A stretch of DNA of 64,000 bases from Roseiarcus sp963805295 (GCA_963805295.1 CAWDTW010000034.1:62001-126000), one strand, 5' to 3'; positions 43,578 through 53,144 are shown, counted from the first letter of the stretch. Program-made: numbers and translations. The notes: generated from the sequence alone by a model not told the origin.

Positions 43578-44282
43578 ATGAGCGACGCGCCGCTGATGCC
43601 GAAGGCGACCGCCGTATGGCTGGTCGAGAACACTTCGTTGACCTTCGACCAGATCGCCGAGTTCTGCAGACTGCACCCGCTCGAGGTCAAGGGCATCGCC
43701 GACGGCGAAGTGGCCACCGGCATCAAGGGCTATGATCCGATTTCGACCGGCCAACTGACGCGCGAGGAGATCGCCGCCGCCGAGCAGGATCCGAACCATC
43801 GCCTGCATCTGGCGGTCTCCAAGGTGCGCACGCCCGAGTTCAAGAAGCCGCGCGGCGCGCGGTACACGCCGCTTTCGCGTCGGCAGGACCGGCCGAACGC
43901 CGTGTTGTGGCTCTTGCGCAATCATCCCGAGCTGAAGGACGCGCAGATCATGCGCCTCGTCGGCACGACCAAGCACACACTGCAGTCGATCCGCGAACGC
44001 ACCCACTGGAACTCCGCCAACCTTCAGCCGTTGGATCCGGTGACGCTCGGCCTCTGCTCTCAGATCGACCTCGACTTCGAAGTCAACCGCGCCGCCAAAG
44101 ACCGGCCCAAGGCCGAGGAGGACCGCAGCCAGACGCTGGTTTCGGCTGAAATCACTACCGCCAAGCCCGCTCCGTCGAGCCAGCTCGAAGTGTTCGGCGT
44201 GCCGAAGCCGAAGCCGAGCGAGGAGCGAATTGACGTCAATTCGGTGTTCGGCAAGCTGAAAGAGCCGCGTGGCGAGGAGTAA
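43578..44282 (+). CDS. trcR: Cell-cycle regulator TrcR (DUF1013)
   Basis: 234 residues with the DUF1013 pattern: L-M-P-K-A-T-A-V-W-L-V-E-N-T-S-L-T-F-x-Q-I-A, then G-I-K-G-Y-D-P-I, R-P-N-A-V-L-W-L-L-R-N-H-P-E and H-T-L-Q-S-I-R-E-R-T-H-W. The two repeated blocks look like HTH units. The family is confined to alphaproteobacteria and is linked to cell-cycle transcription. The ATG at 43578 has AAGGAG upstream. Confidence 0.9.
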   Translation: MSDAPLMPKATAVWLVENTSLTFDQIAEFCRLHPLEVKGIADGEVATGIKGYDPISTGQLTREEIAAAEQDPNHRLHLAVSKVRTPEFKKPRGARYTPLSRRQDRPNAVLWLLRNHPELKDAQIMRLVGTTKHTLQSIRERTHWNSANLQPLDPVTLGLCSQIDLDFEVNRAAKDRPKAEEDRSQTLVSAEITTAKPAPSSQLEVFGVPKPKPSEERIDVNSVFGKLKEPRGEE

Positions 44283-44293
44283 ACGGTCGCGCA

Positions 44294-44318
44294 GGCCGAG
44301 CGGAGCCGAGGCTCGGCC
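44294..44318. terminator. Bidirectional hairpin between trcR and preA
   Basis: Perfect 8-bp stem GGCCGAGC / GCTCGGCC with a 9-base loop in the 37-base space between two convergent stop codons. No strong T-run, but the position fits a shared terminator. Confidence 0.6.
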
Positions 44319-44319
44319 G

Positions 44320-45631
44320 CTACTCTGCCGCGTTCGCGATGCTCGGGTTGTTGGGATGCGTCGTCCAGTTCGCGGCCGGGCGATCGTAGTCGAGACCGGT
44401 GCGTGGATCGACGCCGTCGGTCTTGTGGATCAGCGCAATGCAGCCCTCGACCGGGCAGACGAGCGCGCAGAGATTGCAGCCGATGCATTCGGCGTCGTTG
44501 ACGACGAACTGTCGCTTTCCATCGAGATGGGCGAAGATCGCCTGATGCGAGGTGTCCTCGCAGACAATGTGGCAGCGGCCGCACTTGATGCAGAGATCCT
44601 GATTGATCTCGGCCTTGACCACGTAATTGAGATTTAGATGCTGCCAGTCGGTGATCGAGGGAACCGCGCGGCCGCGGAAGTCCTCGATCGTCGCATAGCC
44701 TTTGGCATCCATGTAGGACCCAAGGCCTGAGATCATTTCCTCGACGACCTTGAATCCGTATGTCATCGCCGCGGTGCAAACCTGCACGGTCCCGGCGCCG
44801 AGGGCGATGTATTCCGCCGCATCACGCCAAGTCGTGATCCCGCCGATCGCCGAAATCGGCAGGACGGCCAGCGAGCGGTCACGGGCGATTTCCGCCACCA
44901 TGGCGAGCGCTATGGGTTTGACCGCCGGGCCGCACATGCCGCCGTGCGTGCCCATGCCGTCTATCGCGTCGGCGGGCGCCATGGTGTCGAGATCTATCTC
45001 CATGATCGAATTGATCGTGTTGATGAGTGACACGGCGTCGGCGCCGCCCTTCTTCGCCGCGCGCGCGGGAGCGCGGATGTCGGTGATGTTCGGCGTCAGC
45101 TTGACGATGACCGGCATGGGCGTATGCGCCTTGCACCACCGCGCGACCATTTCGACATATTCGGGGACTTGGCCGACAGCGGACCCCATTCCGCGCTCCG
45201 ACATGCCATGTGGGCAGCCGAAATTGAGTTCGACGCCGTCGCACTCCGTCTCCTCGACCCGTCCGAGAATCGCCTTCCACGAGTTCTTCGGCGCAGGGCG
45301 CCATGAGGGAGACGATGAGGGCGCGGTCGGGCCAGGCGCGTTTGACCTCCTTGATCTCCTGCAAATTGATCTCGAGGTCGCGGTCGGTGATGAGCTCGAT
45401 GTTGTTCATCGCGATGACGCGGCGGTCCGGCCCGTGGATCGCGCCGTAGCGCGCGCCCGAAACATTGACGATCGGCGGCCCGGCTTCGCCGAGCGTCTTC
45501 CACACGACGCCGCCCCAGCCGGCGCGGAAGGCGCGCTCGACGTTGACCTTGCGGTCGGTCGGGGGGGCCGAGGCGAGCCAGAACGGATTGGGCGACTTGA
45601 TCCCCAGGAAATCGGTGCGCAGATCGGCCAT
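44320..45631 (-). CDS. preA: NAD-dependent dihydropyrimidine dehydrogenase subunit PreA, apparent frameshift at a GANTC site
   Basis: Reduces uracil and thymine to dihydropyrimidines with PreT. The FMN barrel comes first (S-P-N-P-F-W-L-A-S-A-P-P, later L-N-F-G-C-P-H-G-M, which sits just after the shift), and two 4Fe-4S clusters lie at the C-terminus (C-I-K-C-G-R-C-H-I-V-C and C-I-G-C-N-L-C-A-L-V-C-P). An extra base in GAGTTC (45281-45286) breaks the frame after M-A-P-C-A-E; removal restores S-W-K-A-I-L and a normal length of about 436. It follows preT by 17 bases. Confidence 0.92.
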
Positions 45632-45648
45632 GAGACCCTCGCTTGAGT

Positions 45649-47017
45649 TCAGGCGCCGCGGACGCCGAGCGCGGCGATGATCGAGCGCGCCGCCTGCTTG
45701 CCGTCCTCAACCGCGCGGACGGTCAGATCCTCGCCGGCGACAACGCAGTCGCCGCCGGCCCAGAACTCCCTTTAAGCTGGTGCGCCGCTCGGCGTCGACG
45801 ACGATGCGGCCGTCTTTGAGGTCGATCGGCGCGCCGTCCAGCGCCTCGGGCGCGCCGCGCTGCCCGATGGCGGTGAACAGCATGTCGGCCTCGACCCGGA
45901 AAACGGAGCCCGGGGAGGCGAGCACGCCTTCGTGCTCGTGGGTGTCCTCGAACACCACGCCGCTGAGCAGGCCCGCGTGACCCTCGAGCGAGACCGGGCG
46001 CGCCCAGGTGCGGATCACGACGCCGCTCGTCTGGGCGAACTCGCGCTCGAACCGGCTCGCCTTCATCTTCTCCGCGCCGCGACGATAGACGATCGTCACG
46101 GTCTGTGCGCCAAGCCGCTTCGACTGCACCGCGACGTCGATCGCCGTCATTCCGCCGCCGATGACGACGACCCGCCGGCCGACGGGCAGCGCGGTCAGGT
46201 CCTTCGCCTGCCTGAGGCGGGCGATATAGTCGACGGCGTCGACCACGTTTTCGAGCTCGCGTTCCTTCGGCAGGCCGAGCTTGTTGGTCGACCCGAGGCC
46301 CATCGCCAGGAAAACGGCGTCGTAATCGCGGCGCAGGTCGGCGAGCTTGACGCCCTCGCCGAGCGCGACCCCGTATTGCACCTCGATGCCGCCGATCGAC
46401 AGGATGAAGGCGGCCTCTTTCGCCGCGAAGTCGTCGACCGTCTTGTAGGCGGCGATGCCGTATTCGTTGAGGCCGCCCGGCTTGCCGCGGGCCTCGAAGA
46501 TCGTCGCCTCGACCCCTGCGATCGCGAGCGCATGCGCGCAGGCGAGGCCCGCCGGCCCCGCGCCGACAATCGCGACCCGCTTGCCGGTCGTCGCGCCTCG
46601 CCTGAAGGGCGACTTGCCGCCTTCGATCAGCGCGTCGGTCGCGTAGCGCTGCAAGAGGCCGATGCTGACCGGCTTGCCCTCGGCGGCCTCGCGCACGCAG
46701 GCTTCCTCGCACAACGTCTCGGTCGGGCAGACGCGCGCGCACATGCCGCCCATGATGTTGGCGTCGAAGATGGTCTTCGCCGCGCCGTCCCTGTTGCCGG
46801 TCGCGATCTGGCGGATGAACAGCGGAATGTCGATCGAGGTCGGACACGCCTTCTGGCAGGGAGGATCGAAGCAGAAATAGCAGCGCTCGGCCTCGACCGT
46901 GGCTTCATGCCGAGTGAGCGGTGGATGGAGGTCGGCGAAATTTGCTTTGATCGTCGCCCCGTCGAGGCGGCCCGGCGCAACGTCGGAGAGTCCTGGCTGA
47001 TTGGCGGCGATCGTCAT
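45649..47017 (-). CDS. preT: NAD-dependent dihydropyrimidine dehydrogenase subunit PreT, apparent frameshift at a GANTC site
   Basis: The NAD(P)H/FAD subunit that feeds electrons to PreA. The N-terminus has the Cys clusters C-Y-F-C-F-D-P-P-C-Q-K-A-C-P and C-A-R-V-C-P-T-E-T-L-C; FAD motif V-A-I-V-G-A-G-P-A-G-L and NAD motif V-V-V-I-G-G-G-M-T-A-I-D follow. An extra base in GAACTC (45763-45768; GACTC expected) garbles the last 45 residues; without it the end reads K-G-V-W-A-G-G-D and finishes at 45649. The ATG at 47017 follows GGGGAGAC. A RutR-like operator lies 42 bases upstream. Confidence 0.92.
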
Positions 47018-47058
47018 GGCGTCTCCCCAAAGGCCGTGGCGGGCGAACCGGGATATTT

Positions 47059-47074
47059 TTGACCGATCGGTCAA
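47059..47074 (-). promoter_or_regulatory. RutR-like operator upstream of preTA
   Basis: A perfect 16-bp palindrome TTGACCGATCGGTCAA, 42 bases before the preT start. The E. coli RutR box is TTGACCA-N2-TGGTCAA, so only the innermost pair differs. RutR is a TetR-type repressor of pyrimidine degradation that responds to uracil, which matches the genes downstream. The rutR gene is not in the window. Confidence 0.65.
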
Positions 47075-47356
47075 GTCTTTCGCGGCGCGCAGCCGGTGTC
47101 AAGCCCGGCCGCCGATCGCCGCCGGGCGTGCCGCCGTGGGCACGAACGGGAGACGGCTTCGGAGGTTTTTGACCGCTTCCGCCAAGCCGCTCACGTCCGG
47201 CGTTTACAAACAGGCGCAGAGTGCGTGGCTTGGCGCAGTTTGGAGCTCAAAAAAGCCCCCAAAACCCTTTCCATTTCTTTCCATTTCTTTCCGCGAACCG
47301 AGCCTTATCAACGGGTTGCACGGACTGCCGGGCCAAAAAAATAAAACACGCTCTGC

Positions 47357-47533
47357 CGGCTTCCTCCGGCATGGGCGCTCTTGCCTCGATTGAGCGGCTT
47401 CGAGGGAGGGAGGGGGTTCGAGGGAGCAGGGCGACACGACCTCTGGGTGGACGCACAGTGGAAGGATAGCGCGGTTCAGATAATCTGGAAGAAATTGTTG
47501 CGGTTCCAGACATCATGGTTAACGCCCGCGGAT
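47357..47533 (+). repeat. 170-bp dispersed repeat, copy 1
   Basis: Aligns in the same orientation with 49866-50042, including CCTCTGGGTGGACG, GGAAGGATAGCGCGGTTC and AAGAAATTGTTGCGGTTCC blocks. The two copies flank the IS and brnTA patch. The remainder of 47075-47717 is AT-rich and non-coding, and probably includes the left end of the IS. Confidence 0.75.
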
Positions 47534-47717
47534 TCCCATTATTGTGAGCCAGTTGCAAATTTATTTGGAACGCCTCTCATAACCCCTCTCAAATCGAGGC
47601 AATATATTTAGAATCCATCCAACGGTTGTCAAGGCAATATTCTAAAATATTCCGCTTTACTGTGAGAAATATTTCTATATAGTGTCAATTCTATCGTCCT
47701 GAACCCTAGCAACAGCA

Positions 47718-48911
47718 ATGACCGACGATCCTCTCGACGCTATGAAAGCGCGCTGGAACCACATCCAGGGCTATCTGTTTCCTTGGCTTCGCGAGGAAGT
47801 CGACCCGATGACCGAAGCGCTCGGGCGGCTCGTCACGACCCTCGACGTGATCGGCCTCGAGGCCTTCGTTCCCGAACCGCCCCGAGGCGCCGGCCGCCCG
47901 CCTGACGATCGCCGCGCCCTCGCCAGGGCTTTCGTCGCCAAGGCGGTGCTGGGCGTTCCTACCACCACCGCTCTGATCGAGCGCCTCGATGTCGACAGGT
48001 CGCTGCGTCGCATTCTCGGTTGGGAACGACGCTCGCAAGTGCCATCGGAAGCTACCTTTTCCCGCGCCTTCGCGGAGTTTGCGCAGGGCGATCTGCCCGA
48101 CAAGATGCACGCGGCGCTGATCGAGCGCTCGCTCGGCGGGCGCATCGTCGGCGTGATCGCGCGCGACGCGACCGAGATCGAGGCGCGCGAGAAGCCGGTC
48201 AAGACGGAGCCGAACGACAATAAGGGGGATCCGCCGCCGCCCGATGGCGCTCAGCCGACGCGCAAGCGCGGACGCCCGCGCAAGGACGAGGAACGGCCAA
48301 AACCCGAGCCGACGCGCCTCGAACGGCAGACCACGCAGAACCTCGATCAGATGCTCGCCGATCTGCCCACCGCGTGCGATGTCGGCTCCAAGAAGAACAG
48401 CAAGGGCTACAAGGAAACCTGGATCGGCTACAAACTGCATCTGGATGTCGCCTGCGGCCAAATCCCGGTCTCCTGCGTACTGACCTCGGCTTCCGTCCAC
48501 GACAGTCAGGTCGCCATTCCCTTGATGACCATGACCGGCGCCCGCGTCTCCTATCTCTACGATCTAATGGATGCGGCCTACGACGCCGCCGCCATCCATG
48601 ACCACAGCAAGGCGCTCGGCCATGCGCCGATCATCGATCGCAACTTTCGCGCCCAGCACGAAGCCAAGGCCGAATGGGCCAAAGAAGTCGAGCGCATGAA
48701 ACTCATCCATATGCCCGATCCGGACGACGTGATTTTTGATTTTCGCACCCTGGCCGAACGCGTCAACGCCCGACTGAAGGATGAATTCGGCGCACGGTCC
48801 GTGCGCGTGCGCGGCGCGATCAAGGTCAAATGCCACCTCATGTTCGGCGTGGTGGCACTCGCGGTCGATCAAATACTCCGCGTCACGCAGCTCAGGCCCG
48901 CGCCGGCCTGA
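47718..48911 (+). CDS. DDE transposase, family not assigned
   Basis: 397 residues, intact. The catalytic triad can be placed at V-I-A-R-D-A-T-E-I-E (first Asp), Y-D-L-M-D-A-A-Y-D (second) and L-A-E-R-V-N-A-R-L-K-D-E-F-G (Glu helix), the layout of DDE_Tnp_1 proteins. A Pro/Arg-rich insert (R-K-R-G-R-P-R-K-D-E) lies between the first two. Its host element probably spans about 47.6-49.0 kb: GGCAAT on the left and ATTGCC near 48996 could be ends, but no duplication was proven. The only intact transposase in the window. Confidence 0.85.
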   Translation: MTDDPLDAMKARWNHIQGYLFPWLREEVDPMTEALGRLVTTLDVIGLEAFVPEPPRGAGRPPDDRRALARAFVAKAVLGVPTTTALIERLDVDRSLRRILGWERRSQVPSEATFSRAFAEFAQGDLPDKMHAALIERSLGGRIVGVIARDATEIEAREKPVKTEPNDNKGDPPPPDGAQPTRKRGRPRKDEERPKPEPTRLERQTTQNLDQMLADLPTACDVGSKKNSKGYKETWIGYKLHLDVACGQIPVSCVLTSASVHDSQVAIPLMTMTGARVSYLYDLMDAAYDAAAIHDHSKALGHAPIIDRNFRAQHEAKAEWAKEVERMKLIHMPDPDDVIFDFRTLAERVNARLKDEFGARSVRVRGAIKVKCHLMFGVVALAVDQILRVTQLRPAPA

Positions 48912-49031
48912 GCGCCGGCCCCTCCGCCCCGCGAACACAGGGAAAATTCGCCGCGTCGATGAATTTTGCAAGAGGCTCTTGTTGCTACAATAAATTGCCA
49001 TGCGTTCATTCATGTAGTAACAACCGCCCGA

Positions 49032-49260
49032 GTGAAGATCACGTTCGATCCGGCGAAGCGCAAAGCCAGGCTCGAGAATCGCGGGCTGGATATGGCGCGG
49101 GCGAGATCTTCGCCGGCCCGACTCTGACCGTTCCTTCCGACCGGGAAGGCGAGAACCGCTTTTTCACGGATCGGCTTGTTGAACGGCCGGCTGGTCGTGG
49201 TCGTATGGGACGCCGCGAGATGGCGGTCGTCGGATCATTTCCATGGACGAAAGCGCATGA
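49032..49260 (+). pseudogene. brnT: BrnT toxin, multiply frameshifted
   Basis: BrnT is an RNase toxin. Pieces in three frames reconstruct it: V-K-I-T-F-D-P-A-K-R-K-A, then E-I-F-A-G-P-T-L-T-V, then F-F-T-I-G-L-L-N-G-R-L-V-V-V-V-W, and the end R-R-I-I-S-M-D-E-S-A overlapping the brnA start (ATGA). At least three indels, none at a GANTC site, are needed. The toxin is dead. GTG start at 49032. Confidence 0.8.
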
Positions 49261-49509
49261 GTTGGAACAAAAACTCTACGGCCCCCGCCTGGGCCGATCC
49301 TGACGACGCCCCGGATCTGTCGACGCCGGAGTGGGCCGCCAAGCTCGCGGTTGCGCCCGTCCGCCGAGGCCGTCCGCAGGCGGCGAAGCGCAAAGTGTCG
49401 ACGACAATCCGCCTGGACGCCGATATTGTCGCGGCGTTTCGCGAACAAGGCGAGGGGTGGCAAACCCGCCTCAACGCCGCGTTACGCGATTGGGCTCGAC
49501 CATCATTGA
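49257..49509 (+). CDS. brnA: BrnA antitoxin, C-terminus possibly frameshifted
   Basis: The antitoxin and autorepressor partner of BrnT. The ribbon-helix-helix block R-K-V-S-T-T-I-R-L-D-A-D-I-V-A-A-F-R-E-Q-G and the family ending T-R-L-N-A-A-L-R-D-W are present. In the given sequence the frame runs on to 49775 through unrelated repeat DNA. Removing one G from the GGG at 49490-49493 would give a normal end (D-W-L-D-H-H) at 49509. The ATG overlaps the brnT stop. Confidence 0.75.
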
Positions 49510-49865
49510 GCGGGGCGATCCGCTCCCTGCCGTACTGCAGTGTTCACACATCTCAAATCGCCGCGCGGACCCCTTCCCCACCTTGCTGGGGAAGGTGGCG
49601 CGAAGCGCCGGATGGGGTGTGGCCCGCCGCTGCGACGCCAGACGGCTTGCACGAACGTTACCGCGAACTTGCGGTCCAAGCGCCCTGCTTTCCACACCCC
49701 ATCCGTCGCCTTCGGCGACACCTTCCCCGCTTCGCGGAGAAGGGGGCGCCCGGCGGCCGCCTGCAGGCTCGATGACTTGTGTGAACGCCGTAGTCCCGTC
49801 GGGAGGCGTCGGGAGAGGGGGGCTTTGCGACCGCTCCGCGTTCCTCTTTCCTCAATCGCCTTACC

Positions 49866-50042
49866 GCGGCTTTCCTCCGGCGTGGGCGCTCTTGCGTCGG
49901 TCGAGCGGCTGCTCGGGAGGGAGGGGAATTCGAGGGAGGGGGGCAACGGAACCTCTGGGTGGACGGACAGAGGAAGGATAGCGCGGTTCCGATAATCAGC
50001 AAGAAATTGTTGCGGTTCCGCGAATCATGGTTAACGCCGCGG
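49866..50042 (+). repeat. 170-bp dispersed repeat, copy 2
   Basis: Same orientation as copy 1 (47357-47533). The surrounding stretch 49510-50526 has no gene; it holds REP-like palindromes (for example CCCCACCTTGCTGGGG near 49578) and short decayed frames. Confidence 0.75.
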
Positions 50043-50526
50043 CTGACGCCGATCGGCGCGGCATTACCCATTACGGGTACATGATATGAATTCCCCATCA
50101 ATCCATCCGCCCAGCGTGCGACTTTCTCCCCCGCTTGCCTGGTCAGACCGTGCGGCCGAGCCTCATCTCGACCATGGCGATGAAGTCCGCGCTGGCGAGC
50201 GGACACCCGTTCGGGCTCAGGGCCTCGAAGCCGTCGAGCGTCCCTAACGGCAACGGCCCGTATACAATTACTAGCGGAATTGTGGCGGGCGAGAGCGATC
50301 CGGGAGAAAGACCGGGAGAAAGAACAGTGATTTATGGAACTTATAACGCGGTTTCGTCCTGGTGAGTTCGCCATTACAACATTACGGTAACGCTTGCAGC
50401 TTTCCCGGCGGGAAGCGATTATTCCGGCGGCGATCGCCTCTTCAGGAGCCTCGAGGGCGCGCATCGGACGGTTTGCCGTTCCCGATCTGCCGCATCATCT
50501 CACGTGAGCGCGGCAAGGCGCTGGCG

Positions 50527-50573
50527 CCCTCATCCGGCGCTTCGCGCCACCTTCTCCCGGAGGGAGAAGGGTT
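50527..50573. repeat. REP-like palindromic element
   Basis: CCCTCATCCGGCGCTTCG followed by a CTTCTCCCGGAGGGAGAAGG hairpin. A same-orientation copy lies at 51329-51374 and an inverted variant at 51207-51256. This copy ends exactly where the HEPN gene fragment loses its frame. Confidence 0.8.
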
Positions 50574-50574
50574 C

Positions 50575-50635
50575 CCTCGAAACCGATCATGTCGTCAAGG
50601 TAGAAGCGCCATGGACGGCCCCTGTCGTCAGACAA
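50575..50635 (-). pseudogene. HEPN (DUF86) toxin, N-terminal stub
   Basis: A TTG at 50635, overlapping the end of the MNT gene, opens S-D-D-R-G-R-P-W-R-F-Y-L-D-D-M-I-G-F, the hallmark start of DUF86/HEPN RNase toxins. After about 19 residues the REP palindrome takes over. The R-x4-6-H catalytic motif is lost. Confidence 0.75.
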
Positions 50636-50918
50636 CGACGGCTTCTTTCTCGATGAAAGGCCGCAATTGCGGACGCAGCGCTTTCTCCGTGACCAGATCG
50701 ACGGGATGTCCGAACAAATCCTCTAAATAGAACTGCACGCCGAAATACTGCTGCGACGTGGCCGGGCCCTCGAAAGCAACGAGAACGTCCACATCGCTGT
50801 CCTCGCGCGCCGCGCCTCGCGCCGTAGAGCCGAACAGGGCGAGCCGCGTCACCCCAAAGCGGCTGGAAAGCGTCGACTTGCTCTCGCGCAGGAGCTCAAT
50901 CGCTCGGGATCGGTTCAT
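50628..50918 (-). CDS. MNT-domain nucleotidyltransferase antitoxin
   Basis: 96 residues of the minimal nucleotidyltransferase family. The active-site motif L-A-L-F-G-S-T-A-R-G-A-A-R-E-D-S-D-V-D-V has the GS and both Asp residues; L-F-G-H-P-V-D-L-V follows with the third. MNT antitoxins AMPylate their HEPN partner. The HEPN gene directly downstream is only a stub, so this is an orphan. The ATG at 50918 is preferred over the frame opening at 50987. Confidence 0.85.
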   Translation of the reverse strand: MNRSRAIELLRESKSTLSSRFGVTRLALFGSTARGAAREDSDVDVLVAFEGPATSQQYFGVQFYLEDLFGHPVDLVTEKALRPQLRPFIEKEAVVV

Positions 50919-51206
50919 GACGAATCCCCGGGACGCCGAATTGCGGAATCGCTGCGGCGCGCCTTGGATTCCGGAATTCATGGACATTGAACTCCGCCCC
51001 CGTCAAGCCTCATCGACCCGATGAGGCCCGCCGCGTCCGCTTCGCCCAGGCGCAAGATCGCGATAAGCGCCGATAGTCCTGCCCGACATGCGGGGCGGGC
51101 GGCTCAGGGCTTCGAACCCGTCGAGCGCCGCCTGGTCGACGATTGCCCCGCTCACGTCGACCGCCGCCCGCACGGGGACGGGAGCGCGCCATCTCGTCGT
51201 GGTGGG

Positions 51207-51374
51207 CGGCTCCCTTCTCCCTCTGGGAGAAGGTGGCCGGCGAAGCCGGCCGGATGAGGGTCGCACAATCTCTGTCCAAACGGATGTGTTGGCGCACGCG
51301 GCGGCCAGCGCCTTGGCGCTGGAGCCCTCATCCGGCGCTTCGCGCCACCTTCTCCCGGAGGGAGAAGGGTTCAC
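51207..51374. repeat. Pair of REP-like palindromes
   Basis: 51207-51256 is the inverted form (CCTTCTCCC ... GGATGAGGG) with an added GCCGGCGAAGCCGGC stem; 51329-51374 repeats the copy at 50527. Both lie in the gene-free stretch 50919-51374 between the MNT gene and pcp. Confidence 0.75.
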
Positions 51375-51992
51375 TCACGCCGCGCCGCCCCTCGTCATCG
51401 CCGCGATCGCGGCCTGCAGAGCCCGCACCGCGTCGGCGGTCGCAAGCCGGCGCGCATTCGCACGCCGCGGGCTCTGCTCGGGCGTCGCCGGCAGATGGAC
51501 AAAGACGACCGGCGTCGCGGGCGCGCTTTGCCGCAAATGGCGCAACCCTCGATAGAAGAGATGATTGCAGACGTAGTCGCCGGCGTTGGTCGAGACGCGG
51601 GCGGAGAGGCCTGTTTCGCGGATGGCGCGCGCGATGTCGCCGGCGGCCGCCGTCGCTTCGAGCCGCGCGGGACCGTCCGCCTCGTCGGCGGGCAACACGC
51701 CGCGATTGTCGGGTGCAGACCCGCTGCTGACGTTGCGCGCGATGCGCTCGACCGAAACGATCGCGCGGCGCGCGGCCTGCCCGGTCATCAGCACCGCCTC
51801 GGGCCTCAAACTTTCGAACGCCTCGATGAACTCGGCGACGCATGCGTCGTAGGCGCAGGACAACCGCCGCGCGACGGCGACGGCGTCGCCGCAACGCCAG
51901 CCGTCCAGCCTTTGCGCCGCTTCCCAGGAGGCGTTCACCGTCTCGCCGCCGAACGGCTCGAAGCCGGTGACGAGGATGGTCCGGATGCTCAT
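51375..51992 (-). CDS. pcp: Pyroglutamyl-peptidase I
   Basis: A C15 cysteine peptidase that removes N-terminal pyroglutamate; 205 residues. The opening V-T-G-F-E-P-F-G-G-E-T-V-N-A-S-W-E is diagnostic. The catalytic Glu is in the central part, the Cys lies in A-G-D-Y-V-C-N-H-L-F-Y and the His in F-V-H-L-P, all present. It starts 3 bases from the stop of the acyl-CoA dehydrogenase gene, so it is the last gene of that operon. Confidence 0.93.
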   Translation of the reverse strand: MSIRTILVTGFEPFGGETVNASWEAAQRLDGWRCGDAVAVARRLSCAYDACVAEFIEAFESLRPEAVLMTGQAARRAIVSVERIARNVSSGSAPDNRGVLPADEADGPARLEATAAAGDIARAIRETGLSARVSTNAGDYVCNHLFYRGLRHLRQSAPATPVVFVHLPATPEQSPRRANARRLATADAVRALQAAIAAMTRGGAA

Positions 51993-51995
51993 GCG

Positions 51996-53141
51996 TCAGG
52001 CGAACAGCGAGCCCTGGTCGGCGAGCTTGCGTACATGCAGGTCCGCGTCGCCGAAGGCGGCGTCGATCATCGTCAAGCGCTTGAACAGATGGCCGACCTT
52101 GTATTCGTAGGTCATCCCGATGCCGCCGTGCACCTGCACCGCCTGCTGGCCGATGAACTTCGCCGAGCGGCCGATCTGGACTTTGGCTGCCGAGATCGCC
52201 TTGGCGCGCTCCTCAGCGTTCGCCTCGCCCGCGCTCATCGTCGCCAGATACATCATGCTGCGCGCCTGCTCGAGCGCGACGACCATGTCCGATGCGCGAT
52301 GCTGCAGGGCCTGGAACGAGCCGATCGTCACGCCGAACTGCTTCCGCGTCTTCATGTACTCGACCGTCATCGCGAGCGCCTCGCTCATCGCCCCGACCGC
52401 CTCGGCGCAGAGCGCAGCAATCGTTTCGTGGACCGCCCGCTCGATGATCGGCAGCCCGCCCTCCGGGTGGCCAAGAACATCCTGCGGTTCGACCCGCACG
52501 TCGGCGAAGGCGATCTCCGCCGCGCGCTGGCCGTCTTGGGTCGGATAGCCGCGCCGCGTGACGCCCGGCGCATCGGCGTCGACGAGGAAGAGGCCAATTC
52601 CTTCGCGGTCGCGCTTCCCGCCCGCGAGCCGCGCTGAGACGATCAGCTTGTCGGCGCTGTCGCCCTGCCCGACCAGCCCCTTCTCGCCGTTCAGCACGAA
52701 AGCGCCGTTGTCCGTGCGCGCGCTTAGCGCCACGTCGTTGAGATCGAAGCCTGACTGCTTCTCCGTATGGGCGAAGCTCAGCCGCAGATCGCCGGCGGCG
52801 ATTTGCGCGATCAGCTCGGCGCGCCTGTCCGCGCTCGCGCCGTGCTTCACCAGCGCTCCGCAGAGAACGACCGTCTGGAGATAGGGCTCGAGCGCCAGCG
52901 CCTTCCCGAATTCCTCCATCACGATCATCGTCTCGACCGCGCCGCCGCCGTAGCCGCCGTCCTCTTCGGAAAAGGGCGCGCCGAGCAGGCCCATGTCGGC
53001 GTATTCACGCCACAGCGCCTCGCTCCAGCCATGCGGGCTCGCCTGGTAGGTCTTGCGGGCCTCGAATCCATAGCGATCCTTCATCAGCCGCGCGACATTG
53101 TCGCTGAGGAGCTGCTGTTCCGCGCTGAGTTCAAAGTCCAT
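51996..53141 (-). CDS. Acyl-CoA dehydrogenase
   Basis: 381 residues, FAD flavoenzyme of fatty-acid or related acyl-CoA oxidation. N-terminal helical domain, then a middle beta-domain with L-S-F-A-H-T-E, and the C-terminal bundle with V-Q-V-H-G-G-I-G-M-T-Y-E-Y. The usual catalytic Glu position is not certain. It directly follows a second, different acyl-CoA dehydrogenase (3 bases apart), a pairing seen for heteromeric enzymes of side-chain or pimeloyl-type degradation. Substrate unknown. Confidence 0.88.
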   Translation of the reverse strand: MDFELSAEQQLLSDNVARLMKDRYGFEARKTYQASPHGWSEALWREYADMGLLGAPFSEEDGGYGGGAVETMIVMEEFGKALALEPYLQTVVLCGALVKHGASADRRAELIAQIAAGDLRLSFAHTEKQSGFDLNDVALSARTDNGAFVLNGEKGLVGQGDSADKLIVSARLAGGKRDREGIGLFLVDADAPGVTRRGYPTQDGQRAAEIAFADVRVEPQDVLGHPEGGLPIIERAVHETIAALCAEAVGAMSEALAMTVEYMKTRKQFGVTIGSFQALQHRASDMVVALEQARSMMYLATMSAGEANAEERAKAISAAKVQIGRSAKFIGQQAVQVHGGIGMTYEYKVGHLFKRLTMIDAAFGDADLHVRKLADQGSLFA

Positions 53142-53144
53142 GGT

